Source: Vaginimicrobium propionicum
GTDB taxonomy: Bacteria; Actinomycetota; Actinomycetes; Propionibacteriales; Propionibacteriaceae
Reading direction: 5' to 3'
Assembly (NCBI RefSeq): GCF_900155645.1
Contig: NZ_LT706985.1
Span: forward strand, 558,001-622,000
DNA length: 64,000 nt
Position numbers and translations under genes: made by a program. Positions 35,141 to 43,773 of the stretch are shown here, piece after piece. How positions within the stretch are numbered: position 1 is the first letter of the stretch; every line of letters starts with the position of its first letter. Under the pieces are notes generated by a model. It worked only from the letters and a program-made list of their open reading frames with translations. It was not told where the DNA came from and did not search any database.

Positions 35141-35217
35141 ATTTAGATCCCCTCAAAAAGTTTCGAGTCGGAACTAAACCCAGGACGCTTCAGGTGGGTT
35201 ATTTTGTTCCATGCGTT

Positions 35218-35484
35218 TTATTCATAGTGTGTCCACATCCGCAACACGAGAACTGTTTTTTGTTCTGGTAATACTTTGTAGACCAGACGGTGTTGGATAT
35301 TGATTCTTCGTGAATAGTAGCCGGATAGGTTTCCGACAAGCTTTTCGTAGCGTGGCGGATTAGCGAACGGATCTTGAGCCAAAACTTTTAATAGTTTTTG
35401 TGTCTTTGGTTTAAGACCGCTACTGGCAAGTTTTTTGGCGTCATTTTGTGCGGCTTTTGAGTAGACGACTTTCCAGTTACTCAC
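35218..35484 (-). CDS. YoeB-family toxin
   Basis: An 88-residue toxin, KVVYSKAAQNDAKKLASSGL at the start, then PPRYEKLVGNLSGYYSRRIN, QHRLVYKVLPEQKT and the terminal VLRMWTHYE. These are the Txe/YoeB marks, including the basic R-R-I-N-x-Q-H-R-L-V-Y core and the C-terminal H-Y. YoeB cuts mRNA in the ribosomal A site. It overlaps the antitoxin by four bases and appears intact. Confidence 0.92.
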   Translation of the reverse strand: MSNWKVVYSKAAQNDAKKLASSGLKPKTQKLLKVLAQDPFANPPRYEKLVGNLSGYYSRRINIQHRLVYKVLPEQKTVLVLRMWTHYE

Positions 35485-35723
35485 CAGTGCAGCCTATTAC
35501 TAGCAGCTTCAATACCTTCTTGATCGGCATCGATAATTGATTGACCCATACCTGGGATCGAGTTTAGGTAAAGGGTTTCTTGGATCGCGCTCCAATCGTC
35601 TTCACCTATTAATACGGCATTGCCACGTTTGCCGGTGATGGTGATGGTTTGAGATTCTTCGTTGGCTTGATCTACGAGCCGGTATAGGTTGGCTCGAGCT
35701 TTGGTAACACTTATGGCAGTCAT
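35481..35723 (-). CDS. YefM/Phd-family antitoxin
   Basis: An 80-residue protein, MTAISVTKARANLYRLVDQA, then ITITGKRGNAVLIGEDDWSA and a C-terminal helix for toxin binding. It is a typical YefM DNA-binding antitoxin that would repress this operon with YoeB. Confidence 0.92.
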   Translation of the reverse strand: MTAISVTKARANLYRLVDQANEESQTITITGKRGNAVLIGEDDWSAIQETLYLNSIPGMGQSIIDADQEGIEAASNRLHW

Positions 35724-36064
35724 TTTCCTCCTTCTTTAGTTAGTACGGTTTAACGTACATTAATGAGTATAACTGTAACTAGGTGAAAAAATAACCCACC
35801 TGTTTTCAGGTGGTTTTTGGGTATTAACCCCATTTTTCAACCCCCAACTCGGGCAACACTGCCCGTTATTGATCGTATGACCTACGGTATCGGCAAACTC
35901 CGACAAAAATTTCCGACTAGGAGTCAAATACGACCGTGGTATTGGAACTTTTTAACAATTTCGCGCGGGCACAAGACCGCCCCCGAACATGCGAAAAGCA
36001 GTTCGGGGGCGGTCTCGTCTAGCCACTATTGGCGAGGCGTGAAAACTACAGCGGGCATCAAAAA
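35724..36064. terminator. Intergenic region with two terminators
   Basis: At 35796-35818, CCACCTG-TTTT-CAGGTGG is followed by TTTTT on the forward strand, and on the reverse strand by GTTATTTTTT. At 35975-36014 a perfect 14-bp stem GACCGCCCCCGAAC (35975-35988, partner 36001-36014) with a 12-nt loop follows the methyltransferase gene and should end the second btu operon. The reverse complement of 35788-35802 recurs at 35191-35205, so CAGGTGGGTTATTTT brackets the toxin-antitoxin genes as an inverted repeat. Confidence 0.75.
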
Positions 36065-36820
36065 TTAGGCGCTGATGCGGCCAAAGATGATGCGGTCGTC
36101 AAACCACTGGTAGATCTGTGCGGTCTCCACAAAGCCAGCGGCTTGCAGCGCGCTTAGATGGAAGTCCACATTAACCTTGATTGACGGCCTATCGTCGGCC
36201 CAACGCTCGTGCCACAGCTTCGCCTCTTCTTGCCAGCCAGGCATTTCCAGGGCGGTCTTCCACCAGGCATCCCAGGATAGTGCGCCCTCTTCAAGGAATT
36301 TGTTTTGGAAAGTATCGCGGACGTCTTCTGCAGTTTTGCGCAGATAAGGCTGGGTGACGGCATCGTAAAACAGATGGTCGCCGTTCATGAATACTGCACC
36401 CGGGTTCATCATTTTCCCAAGGCGCAGATAGAGGGCTGCTAGCTGATCGGGACTCAGCCAGTGCAGTGCCGTAGCGCTAATCACGCCGTCAAAATCCGTG
36501 CCCACTGAGTCAGGCAGATTCGGGGAAGTAATGTCTTCGTCGATGAACTGAATCTTGTCGAACTTATTGGTTTCGCGGCCCAACCGCAGCAGCACTGGGT
36601 CTCGGTCTACCGCGACGACACTCGAATCGGGAATCGCCTGCATGACCGCAGTGCCCAGGCTGCCCGGCCCGCAAGCCAGGTCCAGCACCTTGATAGGTGT
36701 GCCCTTTTCTGCGCGAACTTTGCGCAGCACATCGATCATGGCGCGGGTGCGCAGGTCGCGTAATTCAATGAAGGCTTTCTGCTGGTCGTGCCAGGCGGCG
36801 AGTAGTTCTTCGGGGCTCAT
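36065..36820 (-). CDS. SAM-dependent methyltransferase in the second corrinoid uptake operon
   Basis: A 251-residue class I methyltransferase. Motif I is VLDLACGPGSLG (about residues 45-56), followed by VVAVDRDPVLLRLGRE and ISATALHWLSPDQL. The C-terminal half is typical of small-molecule methyltransferases of the methyltransf_25 type. It overlaps the ATPase gene by one base at the end of a cobalamin-riboswitch operon, and has no counterpart in the first btu operon. It could act on a corrinoid, on a precursor, or on an unrelated metabolite; the substrate is unknown. Confidence 0.82.
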   Translation of the reverse strand: MSPEELLAAWHDQQKAFIELRDLRTRAMIDVLRKVRAEKGTPIKVLDLACGPGSLGTAVMQAIPDSSVVAVDRDPVLLRLGRETNKFDKIQFIDEDITSPNLPDSVGTDFDGVISATALHWLSPDQLAALYLRLGKMMNPGAVFMNGDHLFYDAVTQPYLRKTAEDVRDTFQNKFLEEGALSWDAWWKTALEMPGWQEEAKLWHERWADDRPSIKVNVDFHLSALQAAGFVETAQIYQWFDDRIIFGRISA

Positions 36821-37587
36821 TAATTTTTCCTTTCGCTTTTAGAAAAAATGAGGTGGGGTAGGCCATCGTGGGTGGTGACGTCAACGTCGATTCTGTAGAC
36901 GGGGGTGATTATCTCTTTTTTCAGTACCTCGCATGGGCGGCCACTTGCCACGATCTTTCCGTCGCACAACATTAAAATTTCATCGCAACACTGCGCGGCC
37001 AGATTTAGATCGTGCAAAACGATTATCGTCGTGCAATCCAGCGATTTTACTAGGTCGAGTAGCTCGAACTGGTAGTGCAAGTCTAGGTGGTTGGTTGGCT
37101 CGTCTAAGAGAAGATAGTCGGCCTTCTGAGCGATTGCCCGCGCAATGGCGACACGTTGGCGTTCGCCACCGGAAAGTTGCGTTATCATTCGCTGACTCAG
37201 CTCGGTGATCGAAACCCTAGAAAGCGCCCTGGCCACGATTTCTTGGTCGGCGTTATTGCCGTAGCTGGGCAGCGACGAGCCAGCCAGCCGGCCAAGCATT
37301 ACGTAGTCGTAAACCGAAAGCGCGAGCGTATCCTCGTGCTCTTGGGCCACCACCGAGATTTTCTCGGCGATCTGGCGGCGCCTCATTTTCGAGATGTCTT
37401 TGCCGTCCACCTCGACGCGCCCACCGGCAAGTTCCAGCGCGCGAAACAGCGAAAACAACATGCTGGACTTGCCCGAACCGTTTGGCCCGACTATGCCGAG
37501 CACCTTGCCTGTCGAGGCGGTCAGAGTGGCGCCATCGACGACCAGTCGATCACCTCGACAGACTCGGATATCAGTTGCTTGCAGCAT
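36820..37587 (-). CDS. btuD: Corrinoid ABC importer ATPase, second copy (BtuD type)
   Basis: A 255-residue ABC ATPase closely related to the one at 8508-9278: Walker A GPNGSGKSS (Ser replaces the usual final Thr), signature QLSGGERQRVAIARA, Walker B LLLDEPTNHLDL and IIVLHDLNLAAQCCDEIL. It sits directly after the binding-protein gene (one base apart). Confidence 0.86.
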   Translation of the reverse strand: MLQATDIRVCRGDRLVVDGATLTASTGKVLGIVGPNGSGKSSMLFSLFRALELAGGRVEVDGKDISKMRRRQIAEKISVVAQEHEDTLALSVYDYVMLGRLAGSSLPSYGNNADQEIVARALSRVSITELSQRMITQLSGGERQRVAIARAIAQKADYLLLDEPTNHLDLHYQFELLDLVKSLDCTTIIVLHDLNLAAQCCDEILMLCDGKIVASGRPCEVLKKEIITPVYRIDVDVTTHDGLPHLIFSKSERKN

Positions 37588-38571
37588 TTACTTCTGTAGC
37601 CTGTCGGCCAGAGCGCTCGCACCGTCAACCGAAAGGGTGGTCGGCGGGTCGGTCAGCACGAATGGAAGGTGCACGACCTGCTTGTTCTTGCTGGCCTTCA
37701 TGTCGGAAGCACCCTCGAAACCGGCAAATGTATCAAGCGCAGGCCCAGCCTCCGGATTTCCGCTGAGCAGGACAACCCAGTCCGGATCCTTAGCAAGCAG
37801 GTCTTCCATCGAAATCTCGAAGACACGCTTGGGGCCATCGGCGTAAACGTTCTTCAGGCCATTTGCCTCGAAGATCGGCTCAACCATGGAAGAAGCGTTG
37901 TACGCTTTGAAGGTTTTCGAGCCAGGCGTTATGTATAGAGCAACGGCGGTCTGGCCGGCAGCAGGCGAGTCACCCTTCAGCTTCTCAACTTTGCTATTCA
38001 CCTGTTCCTTGACCTCTTTGGCCTTATCTTCGACTCCAAACATGGTGGCGATTTTGTCTACTTCGTCGTTCACCAGGTCGAAGCTAGCTTTCTTAACGTT
38101 GTAGTTAGGGCAGTAAGCGTCGGGCGAGTATAGCGGAACCCCGGCAGCGGCCAGGGCCTTGCGGTCGGCGCCTTTGTCGAAGCCGATGACCAGGTCGGCG
38201 TTCAGGTCAAGCACCGACTCCGTGGAGACGGCCGCACCGCCGGAGCCGGTGTCGCCGGCCTCGATCTGCTTGATCTTCTCCAACTTGGCCTGCAGTTGTG
38301 GCTTAACATCCTTGATCTTCAGCTCGCCAGCGCGGGCAACAATCTTGTCCAACAAGTCCAGGTCGTCCAAAATCGATACGTCGGTGTCGGAAAGAACCAG
38401 GACGCGCTCGGGGGCCTTGTCAAACGTCAGGGTTTCGTCGCAGCTTTTAACCTGGATTTTGCCGGGTGCTGACGAACTCTCTGCGGCCTTCTTGTCTGCA
38501 GCGGACTGCCCACAAGAAGCTAGCGGGACAGCTAGAGCCAGCGCCGCTAGTGCACAAACTAACTTTTTCAT
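37588..38571 (-). CDS. btuF: Corrinoid-binding lipoprotein, second copy (BtuF type)
   Basis: A 327-residue lipoprotein with signal ending VPLASCGQ. It shares with the 9278-10273 protein the stretches FDKAPERVLVLSDTDVSILD, EAGDTGSGGA, VVHLPFVLTDPPTTLSVDGA and ATMFGVEDKAKEVKE. The two are paralogs by eye, with the pocket-lining parts more different than the ends, so they may prefer different corrinoids. Confidence 0.86.
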   Translation of the reverse strand: MKKLVCALAALALAVPLASCGQSAADKKAAESSSAPGKIQVKSCDETLTFDKAPERVLVLSDTDVSILDDLDLLDKIVARAGELKIKDVKPQLQAKLEKIKQIEAGDTGSGGAAVSTESVLDLNADLVIGFDKGADRKALAAAGVPLYSPDAYCPNYNVKKASFDLVNDEVDKIATMFGVEDKAKEVKEQVNSKVEKLKGDSPAAGQTAVALYITPGSKTFKAYNASSMVEPIFEANGLKNVYADGPKRVFEISMEDLLAKDPDWVVLLSGNPEAGPALDTFAGFEGASDMKASKNKQVVHLPFVLTDPPTTLSVDGASALADRLQK

Positions 38572-38603
38572 TCGTTTACTCCTTTTCTTTTTGTTTCCGC
38601 TGG

Positions 38604-39656
38604 TTACTTCATTCGCCTAACCAGCAAGACGATGAATGGAACGCCAACCATGCCGGTGATTACCCCGATCGGCATCTCAATCGGGGCGAAGACTATCCGC
38701 GCGAACGTGTCGGCGATAACTAAGAAGAATGCTCCCGCCAGGGCGCAACCAAGCGTCAAAACTCTGTGCGAAGAGCCGACGATCGAGCGCATTACGTGCG
38801 GAATAATTAGGCCGACAAAACCTATTGTGCCCGATGACGCAACAGCGATGCCGATTACGGCAGAGACGGGAATCAGGATCGCCAGCCTCGCCTTGGTTGG
38901 CTCGATGCCAACCGATTGGGCCGTGCGATCTCCACTGGACAGGGCATCGAGAACTGGGCCGATAAGTGCGATGCCAACCGCAAAGATCACTGCGGTGATT
39001 ATCAGTGGAACAGCCTGTGCCCAGTTTGCGTGAGCCAGCGAGCCAAGCATCCAGAACATGACGGCTTGAGTTGCCTCCGGGGTGCCCGAAGAGAAGATGA
39101 TGAAGTTGGTTAGAGCATGGAAGCCAAAATTTGCCGCTAGACCGGCGAGAATCAATCGCAGCGACGATCCGGAATTGCCCGTCACCAGAAGCAGAAATAG
39201 CGTCGCCGCCAGCGCGCCCGCGAATGCGGCCAAGCCAACCGCCCAAGAAGCGATAGACCCGAACAGAATTATCATTGCAGCAGCGCCCGTTGACGCGCCC
39301 GAGCTGACACCTAATACGTATGGTTCGGCCAGCGGGTTGCGCACTACAGCCTGCATTACGGCACCTGCGATCCCCAGAATTGCCCCGATGGCTAGGCCAC
39401 ATATGATCCGGGGTAGACGGGTTTTCCAGACGATCGCGTCGACGTTCTGGCTCCACGTGATGTCGACGTCCAGACCGGGGATATGACTTTTGATGACGCC
39501 GATGATGTCGCCGACGGACACGGCGGCCGGGCCAATAGAGATCGTAACCAGTGGCAAAGCGAGGACTGCCGCCAGCAAAGCGAAGAGAATCAGCCTTTGT
39601 CGGCGCCTCGTCTTGCCGTAAAGCTCAAGTGTCTTTGCGGTGGCTACATCGCTCAC
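38604..39656 (-). CDS. btuC: Corrinoid ABC importer permease, second copy (BtuC type)
   Basis: A 350-residue FecCD-type permease, first gene of the second operon. Shared family segments are TRLPRIICGLAIGAILGIAG, NPLAEPYVLGVSSGASTGAA and GTIGFVGLIIPHVMRSIVG. Its closest visible relative in the window is the permease at 10283-11347. A 32-base gap separates it from the lipoprotein gene. Confidence 0.87.
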   Translation of the reverse strand: MSDVATAKTLELYGKTRRRQRLILFALLAAVLALPLVTISIGPAAVSVGDIIGVIKSHIPGLDVDITWSQNVDAIVWKTRLPRIICGLAIGAILGIAGAVMQAVVRNPLAEPYVLGVSSGASTGAAAMIILFGSIASWAVGLAAFAGALAATLFLLLVTGNSGSSLRLILAGLAANFGFHALTNFIIFSSGTPEATQAVMFWMLGSLAHANWAQAVPLIITAVIFAVGIALIGPVLDALSSGDRTAQSVGIEPTKARLAILIPVSAVIGIAVASSGTIGFVGLIIPHVMRSIVGSSHRVLTLGCALAGAFFLVIADTFARIVFAPIEMPIGVITGMVGVPFIVLLVRRMK

Positions 39657-39704
39657 AAATCTTCTTTCTGCTCGTGCCGTCTTGCGCGACCCACAAAAAT
39701 ATTA

Positions 39705-39793
39705 GATAGCTCAGGCATTCGGACTTGTTCGCTAAGCGACTTCACCGTTGCGCGACAGTTCTGGGTTCAAACCAGTATTCCCCTGTAGCTATC
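39705..39793 (-). promoter_or_regulatory. Cobalamin riboswitch before the second btu operon
   Basis: On the reverse strand the leader shows GATAGCTACAGGGGAATACTG, trimmed here to its blocks GATAGCT, ACAGGGGAA and CTGGTTTGAACCCAG, then CTGTCGCGCAACGGTGA, AAGTCCGAATGCC and AGCTATC. GATAGCT (39793-39787) pairs with AGCTATC (39711-39705) to close P1. The order of blocks matches the B12 riboswitch core including GCGCAACGGT and AGTCCGA. It lies 48 bases before the permease ATG. Confidence 0.9.
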
Positions 39794-39984
39794 GAGATAA
39801 TGATAGCAACAATAAATAAAAAGATATCCGTGGAGACCAGGGGGCACGTGTCGAACTCGTCCTTACGCGAGATTATCTGTTGCTCGTGGCATTGGCGGCG
39901 TAGGTCGTAGGTGATACAGGTAGTTCGAGTTGCGTCGATTTGGCAATTAACCCCCAAATCTTTGGGCTAGCGCCTCCGAAAAAG

Positions 39985-40017
39985 TTGGCCTGCAACTCGG
40001 AATAAGTGGCAGGCCAA
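39985..40017 (-). terminator. Terminator of the leucine-rich surface protein gene
   Basis: A perfect 9-bp stem (TTGGCCTGC 39985-39993 with GCAGGCCAA 40009-40017) is followed on the reverse strand by CTTTTTC. It lies 18 bases past the stop at 40035. Confidence 0.85.
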
Positions 40018-40034
40018 AAAGGGCTTAATAAGCC

Positions 40035-41223
40035 TTAGGCATTACGACGACGAAACAGCCACCCAGCAGCGACACCCGCCGCCACGACAGCTCCCACACC
40101 AGCAAACCCGAACGAAGACTCGCCACCAGTCTTAGGCACCTTCTTCACCTTCACCACAGTAGGCTGCGTGGTGGGCTGGCCACTAGGCTCTGCGGTAGGC
40201 TGCGTGGTGGGCTCGCCACCAGCCTTTTCCCATTTCGCATACACGGTTACATCAGCATTGATAGGTTTCGTGAAATCAAAGGCGGTGGCAAAGGTGTTAT
40301 CCGTGTACCAGCCCTTAAACTCCCAGCCCTCAGCAGTGGGAGCCGCTGGAGCGCTAGCCAGCTCGCCCTCAAATACACTTTGGGCAGCAACCTGGCTGCC
40401 GTGACCACCCATATCAAAACTCACCGAATAAACCTGGGCAACCATCACCTGCAAGGTAACCGGCATTAACCGATACCTACCGTTGTCAGTGTCGTAATCA
40501 TAGGTTACCTTAGAGGCGCCCTCGTCAACCTTCAACCGGCCATCAACGATAGTAGCGCCTTTTAGGTTGCGCACCTTACCTGCATCAAATTCAGCCGACA
40601 ACTGGTTCACAGGCACCAGACGAGATGACCGAGGAAGACGCACCGCCCGACTCTGATCAAAGTGACAATCACGACCCAGATGGGTATTGGCGGATAAATC
40701 AACAGCTGTCAACTGATTACGGCTTAAATCAAGAAAATCCAGGTTAGTGTTGGCCGACAGATCAACAGCTGCAAACTTATTAGAGGCTAAATTAAGCTTT
40801 GTCAGGTTAGTGTTGGCCTTCAAATCAACAGCTGTCAACCGATCATTATAGGATAAATCAAGCTCTGTCAGGTTAGTGTTGTGCGACAAATCAACAGCTG
40901 CCAACCGGTTATTGTTGCCGTTATACTCATTGCTGGCGTTAAGGGTCGTTAGCTTGGTGAAGTGCTCCACACCTTTCAAGCTCGTGATTGACCTGTTAGT
41001 AACATTGATTTCAGTGGCGGCGTTTGCTTCAGACTGCTGCAAGATGCCATCACTATTAGTGTCAAGCTCGGTAGATACGTAGTTACGGAAGTTAGCGTCT
41101 GGGAAGTTAGTAGCGTCGATAGCTACATCGGCGGCATAGGCGGAGCCCGTGAACTGGAACGCCATCACCAACCCAACTAAAACAGCCGACCCCCCCAATC
41201 GAACGGCGCCACACAGTAGACAT
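40035..41223 (-). pseudogene. Leucine-rich-repeat, sortase-anchored surface protein with a poly-G frameshift in its signal peptide
   Basis: The main frame (41198 to 40035) codes a signal-peptide core ending GSAYAADV, an EF-hand-like dockerin-type start, and about five 21-22-residue leucine-rich repeats of the form LTAVDLSANTNL. A conserved LVPVNQLSAEFDAGKV linker, an InlB_B (Listeria-Bacteroides) repeat with FKGWYTDNTFATAFDF, and a Thr/Pro/Gln stalk follow. The sorting signal is VPKTG plus hydrophobic helix plus FRRRNA. The good ATG at 41223, with AGGAG 9 nt upstream and MSTVWRRSIGG, is out of frame because of a run of seven G (41190-41196). Six G would give a normal signal peptide. The alternative TTG at 41198 lacks the charged N-region. 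Confidence 0.8.
41190..41196 (-). repeat. Poly-G tract (seven G) at the frameshift
   Basis: Seven consecutive G on the coding strand, placed between the initiating ATG and the hydrophobic core of the signal peptide. Loss of one G, or gain of two, joins the ATG to the coding frame. Confidence 0.9.
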
Positions 41224-41907
41224 CACCATCATCTCCTCATCACAATTAAGCTAAAAACGTCCCCAACGAACCCAAAACGCCAGGAACAGTACAAGCGCAT
41301 TGTTTCATATTTGTAGAGGCGCGTCTATACCCAGGTCAAAAACACCAGGTCAATAAACCGCTCTGCTTACACCCATCACAGTCAACAACGAGCGCCACCG
41401 CATTCCAGCGCCGCACTATCCCGCCCCGCACGCAGCCACTACAGTCGGCAACGAGCGCCGCCGCATTCCGGCGACGCACTGTTTCGTGATCGACAGCGCT
41501 ACGCGCACGATCACGCGTTTTCTATTTCCGGCGAAGCCCAACTGGGTTCGAATCCGCAGCGTCAAATAAATTGAGGTTCTGACCCAGGGGTCAGAACCTC
41601 AATTTGTTACTTACACGTTCATTTTGATACACGACTTCAGGTGTGCGCAAAGCAGCCGAGGTGTGTGCAAAATCGGGGGTAGTGTGCGCAAATGCTAAGC
41701 GCCAAGTGCGATTTCTCGCTTACTCTTTCACCTGAGCATTTTCTGGTCAGGCTGAGAAGTGCCGAGGCTTGACTGAGGCGTCGGCGACTAGTGAAGCGAG
41801 TTATTCAGGATTCCATCCCAGACGATCCGCAGAGATGGCAAGCGCAGACCTGCTTTTACCAAACAGCTACCTACCTTCATTGGCGCAGATTTGTGATCTA
41901 TCGATTC
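41224..41907. other. Intergenic region with repeats, a long hairpin and an IS21-like end
   Basis: A 40-bp direct repeat starting ACAGTC occurs at 41378-41417 and 41441-41480 with a few differences, inside an open but unrecognised frame ending at 41567. A 17-18-bp hairpin lies at 41568-41605 (AAATTGAGGTTCTGACCC and its complement), which can serve as a terminator either way. At 41641-41692, GTGTGCGCAAA-like units repeat three times at 20-21-nt spacing next to GTATCAAAATGAACGTG (reverse strand), resembling an IS21-family end. No complete gene is present. Confidence 0.5.
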
Positions 41908-42513
41908 TTATGGAGCGATAAAACTCCACAGGTATGTGAAGGTGCCATTTTCGAGCAGAATATACAGTCCGAGGCCGATAAATACGATCGGTACGATGAT
42001 TTTCTCGTATTTTTCCACGGTTTCCCCAATGGCCGGAACGGATGCCAGACGTCGCGACAGCAGACACAGCAATAAAATCCCCAGGATAAACACAATGAGG
42101 ACGACTAGAATCTGGATCGGAGTTTTCCCCGTGAAATACGGGATATAGATTCCAAGATTATCCCCACCCATAGCGACGGTGAGGCCGGTAAAGGCAAGGA
42201 TTTTTGAGCCTTCCCCGCTCAGTTTTGATTCGAGATCGTCCTCGTCAACGTCCTCGTCTGCGAAAATGGCTCTAATGCCAAGCGCGATCGGGATGAGACC
42301 CAGTAGCCCGATAATCCAATCCTGTGGAATGAAGTTAAGGAAGTAGGCTGCGACCAGGCTGATTACAACCAGGATTCCTGTTCCTAGATATTGCCCGAAA
42401 TAGATTGATTTTATGTGTCTCTTGCCCTGGGTGACAAACAAAATAGTCAGGATAACCAGGTAATCGATTGATGTTGACACGAACACCAGGACGGAAGAAA
42501 AGACAGTTTCCAC
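41908..42513 (-). CDS. cadD: CadD-family cadmium resistance transporter
   Basis: A 201-residue membrane protein with six helices: [14 protein letters not shown] in helix 1 with the family aspartate, [14 protein letters not shown], and [14 protein letters not shown] later, all typical of CadD. A charged loop [13 protein letters not shown] separates the halves. CadD exports Cd2+ in Gram-positive bacteria. It ends the reverse-strand arm of the metal resistance locus and is probably co-transcribed with arsR-arsC, 56 bases upstream. Confidence 0.85.
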   Translation of the reverse strand: METVFSSVLVFVSTSIDYLVILTILFVTQGKRHIKSIYFGQYLGTGILVVISLVAAYFLNFIPQDWIIGLLGLIPIALGIRAIFADEDVDEDDLESKLSGEGSKILAFTGLTVAMGGDNLGIYIPYFTGKTPIQILVVLIVFILGILLLCLLSRRLASVPAIGETVEKYEKIIVPIVFIGLGLYILLENGTFTYLWSFIAP

Positions 42514-42569
42514 AAGCGGTGCTTTCCAACTTTAGGGTTAGGGTTATTTAATTCTGCGGATGGATGCGA

Positions 42570-43313
42570 CTAAATGCGTTCAAGTAAGTTCTTGACCCGC
42601 TTCGTGATGTCATCGCGGATTTCACGTACAGCTTCTATTGGTTGTCCAGAGGGATCAGCGACGGCCCAGTCCGCGTAGTGTGTGCCGGGGAAAATCGGGC
42701 ACGATTCCCCGCACCCCATCGTTATTACCCAATCGGCTGCTTTTACTTTCGCTGGGTCTAGTTTTTCTGGCTGCGCAAACGGCTCTAACCCGATTTCGGC
42801 GAGGGCGTCGCGCACCTCGGGGTGTACTTCCTCGGCCGGTTCGGTGCCCGCACTCATGATGGTCACGTCAGAGCCGGCTAGTTCTTGCGCAATGGCCGCT
42901 GCCATTTGTGAGCGACCAGCGTTTTTCCTGCAGGCAAAAAGGATTCTGGTCACGGCGGCTCCCTTTCGACTTGTGGGTTGTTGAGGCACGTGTTTAGCGA
43001 CAACGTCAAGGAGTCGAGTATCAAAATCCGGGGCGATCGAATAGTAAGCCCACTTACCCTGCTGTTCACGGCCTAATATGCCAGCATTTACCAGCCTGGT
43101 GAGATGGTGTGAAATGGTTGACCGACTGATATTAAAAACCTCGGGAAATGAACATGCACACACCGGGTTCGGTGAACAGCGGTATATGAACAGAGCCAGT
43201 TGCAGCCGCGTGACATCACTGAGTGCCGCAAAAATATCTGCCACGTCCTGACATTGACCTTCGCCGGCGATTGCAGGTGCGGGGCAACAATTCGGAGCGT
43301 GTTGGCTAGTCAT
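42570..43313 (-). CDS. ArsR repressor fused to an ArsC-type arsenate reductase
   Basis: A 247-residue fusion. Residues 20-110 are an ArsR winged helix with a metal-site VCACSFPEVFNISRSTISHHL (quoted to 21 only as VCACSFPEVF and NISRSTISHHL). Residues 122-247 are a low-molecular-weight phosphatase-like ArsC: ILFACRKNAGRSQMAAAIA holds the CX5R loop, and the Cys of CGESCPIFPG is the second redox residue. The loop differs from the usual C-x-G-N form by K before N. The ATG at 43313 abuts the operator and has no Shine-Dalgarno, so the mRNA may be leaderless. It would sense arsenite or antimonite and repress both arms. Confidence 0.85.
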   Translation of the reverse strand: MTSQHAPNCCPAPAIAGEGQCQDVADIFAALSDVTRLQLALFIYRCSPNPVCACSFPEVFNISRSTISHHLTRLVNAGILGREQQGKWAYYSIAPDFDTRLLDVVAKHVPQQPTSRKGAAVTRILFACRKNAGRSQMAAAIAQELAGSDVTIMSAGTEPAEEVHPEVRDALAEIGLEPFAQPEKLDPAKVKAADWVITMGCGESCPIFPGTHYADWAVADPSGQPIEAVREIRDDITKRVKNLLERI

Positions 43314-43390
43314 ACACAAACTCTATCACACGTTTCGACGCCCATCGAAACGTGTGATAGAGTTTGTGTCGATTCGACAATCATCGAAAT
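43314..43390. promoter_or_regulatory. Divergent ars promoter with two nested ArsR operators
   Basis: A perfect 25-bp inverted repeat (43314-43338 and 43345-43369) with spacer CGCCCA contains TTTCGA-N6-TCGAAA. A second weaker site, TTCGA-CAATCA-TCGAA (43373-43388), follows with the same 6-base spacer. This spacing and the TCGAA halves identify the ArsR sites. They cover the space between the arsR-arsC start and arsD, so the repressor can block both directions. Confidence 0.8.
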
Positions 43391-43404
43391 GTAAGGAGTT
43401 AACT

Positions 43405-43773
43405 GTGCGTCAAATCGATATCTACGAACCGGCTTTGTGCTGTTCTTCCGGGGTATGCGGAACCGACGTAGATCAGGCTCTCGTTGATTTCAACGCGGCG
43501 CTGACCGCCCTGGATAAAGAGGGCATTACCGTCACCAGGCATAATTTGGCGTCTGCCCCTACTGATTTTGCGACTTGCGAGCCAGTTCGCGCATATATTG
43601 AGGTAGCTGGCACAGACGGCCTGCCAGTTACTGTGGTTGATGGCACTATCGTTGCTACTGGTTCTTACCCGCAACTTGATCAGCTCCGTCAATTCGCGGG
43701 GGCAGCCCTAGAGGGAAAGACGACTTTTCCCGTCGTTGAGTCTGGTTGTTGTGGCGGAAGTGGGTGCTGCTAA
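43405..43773 (+). CDS. arsD: ArsD arsenite metallochaperone
   Basis: A 122-residue ArsD. The GTG at 43405 with TAAGGAG upstream places cysteines at 12, 13 and 18 (ALCCSSGVCG), exactly the arsenite-binding residues of ArsD. The rest is the thioredoxin-like fold with FATCEPVRAYIEV and PVTVVDGTIVATG, and the C-terminal vicinal pairs GCCGGSGCC. ArsD hands As(III) to ArsA. Its stop overlaps the arsA start (TAATG). Confidence 0.92.
   Translation: MRQIDIYEPALCCSSGVCGTDVDQALVDFNAALTALDKEGITVTRHNLASAPTDFATCEPVRAYIEVAGTDGLPVTVVDGTIVATGSYPQLDQLRQFAGAALEGKTTFPVVESGCCGGSGCC

Larger units (their letters stand above)
34093..35192 (-). mobile_element. Degenerate IS3-family insertion sequence, about 1.1 kb
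   Basis: Imperfect terminal inverted repeats define the ends: TGAGGCGCACTGGGTTTTGT at 34093 and, on the other strand, TGAAGCGTCCTGGGTTTAGT ending at 35192. Inside are orfA and orfB remnants on the reverse strand. No clear target duplication is seen at the flanks. Several stops and shifts show it cannot transpose itself. Confidence 0.8.

Noticed and set aside
41378-41480. Two 40-bp repeats as a CRISPR fragment
   Set aside because: Only two imperfect copies, the spacing of 63 bases gives a 23-base gap, and no cas genes are near. It looks like a diverged duplication.
41541-41566. tRNA T-arm-like GGTTCGAATCC sequence
   Set aside because: The flanking bases do not form an acceptor stem, anticodon arm or proper 5-bp T stem, and an open frame runs through it. 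I see no tRNA gene here.
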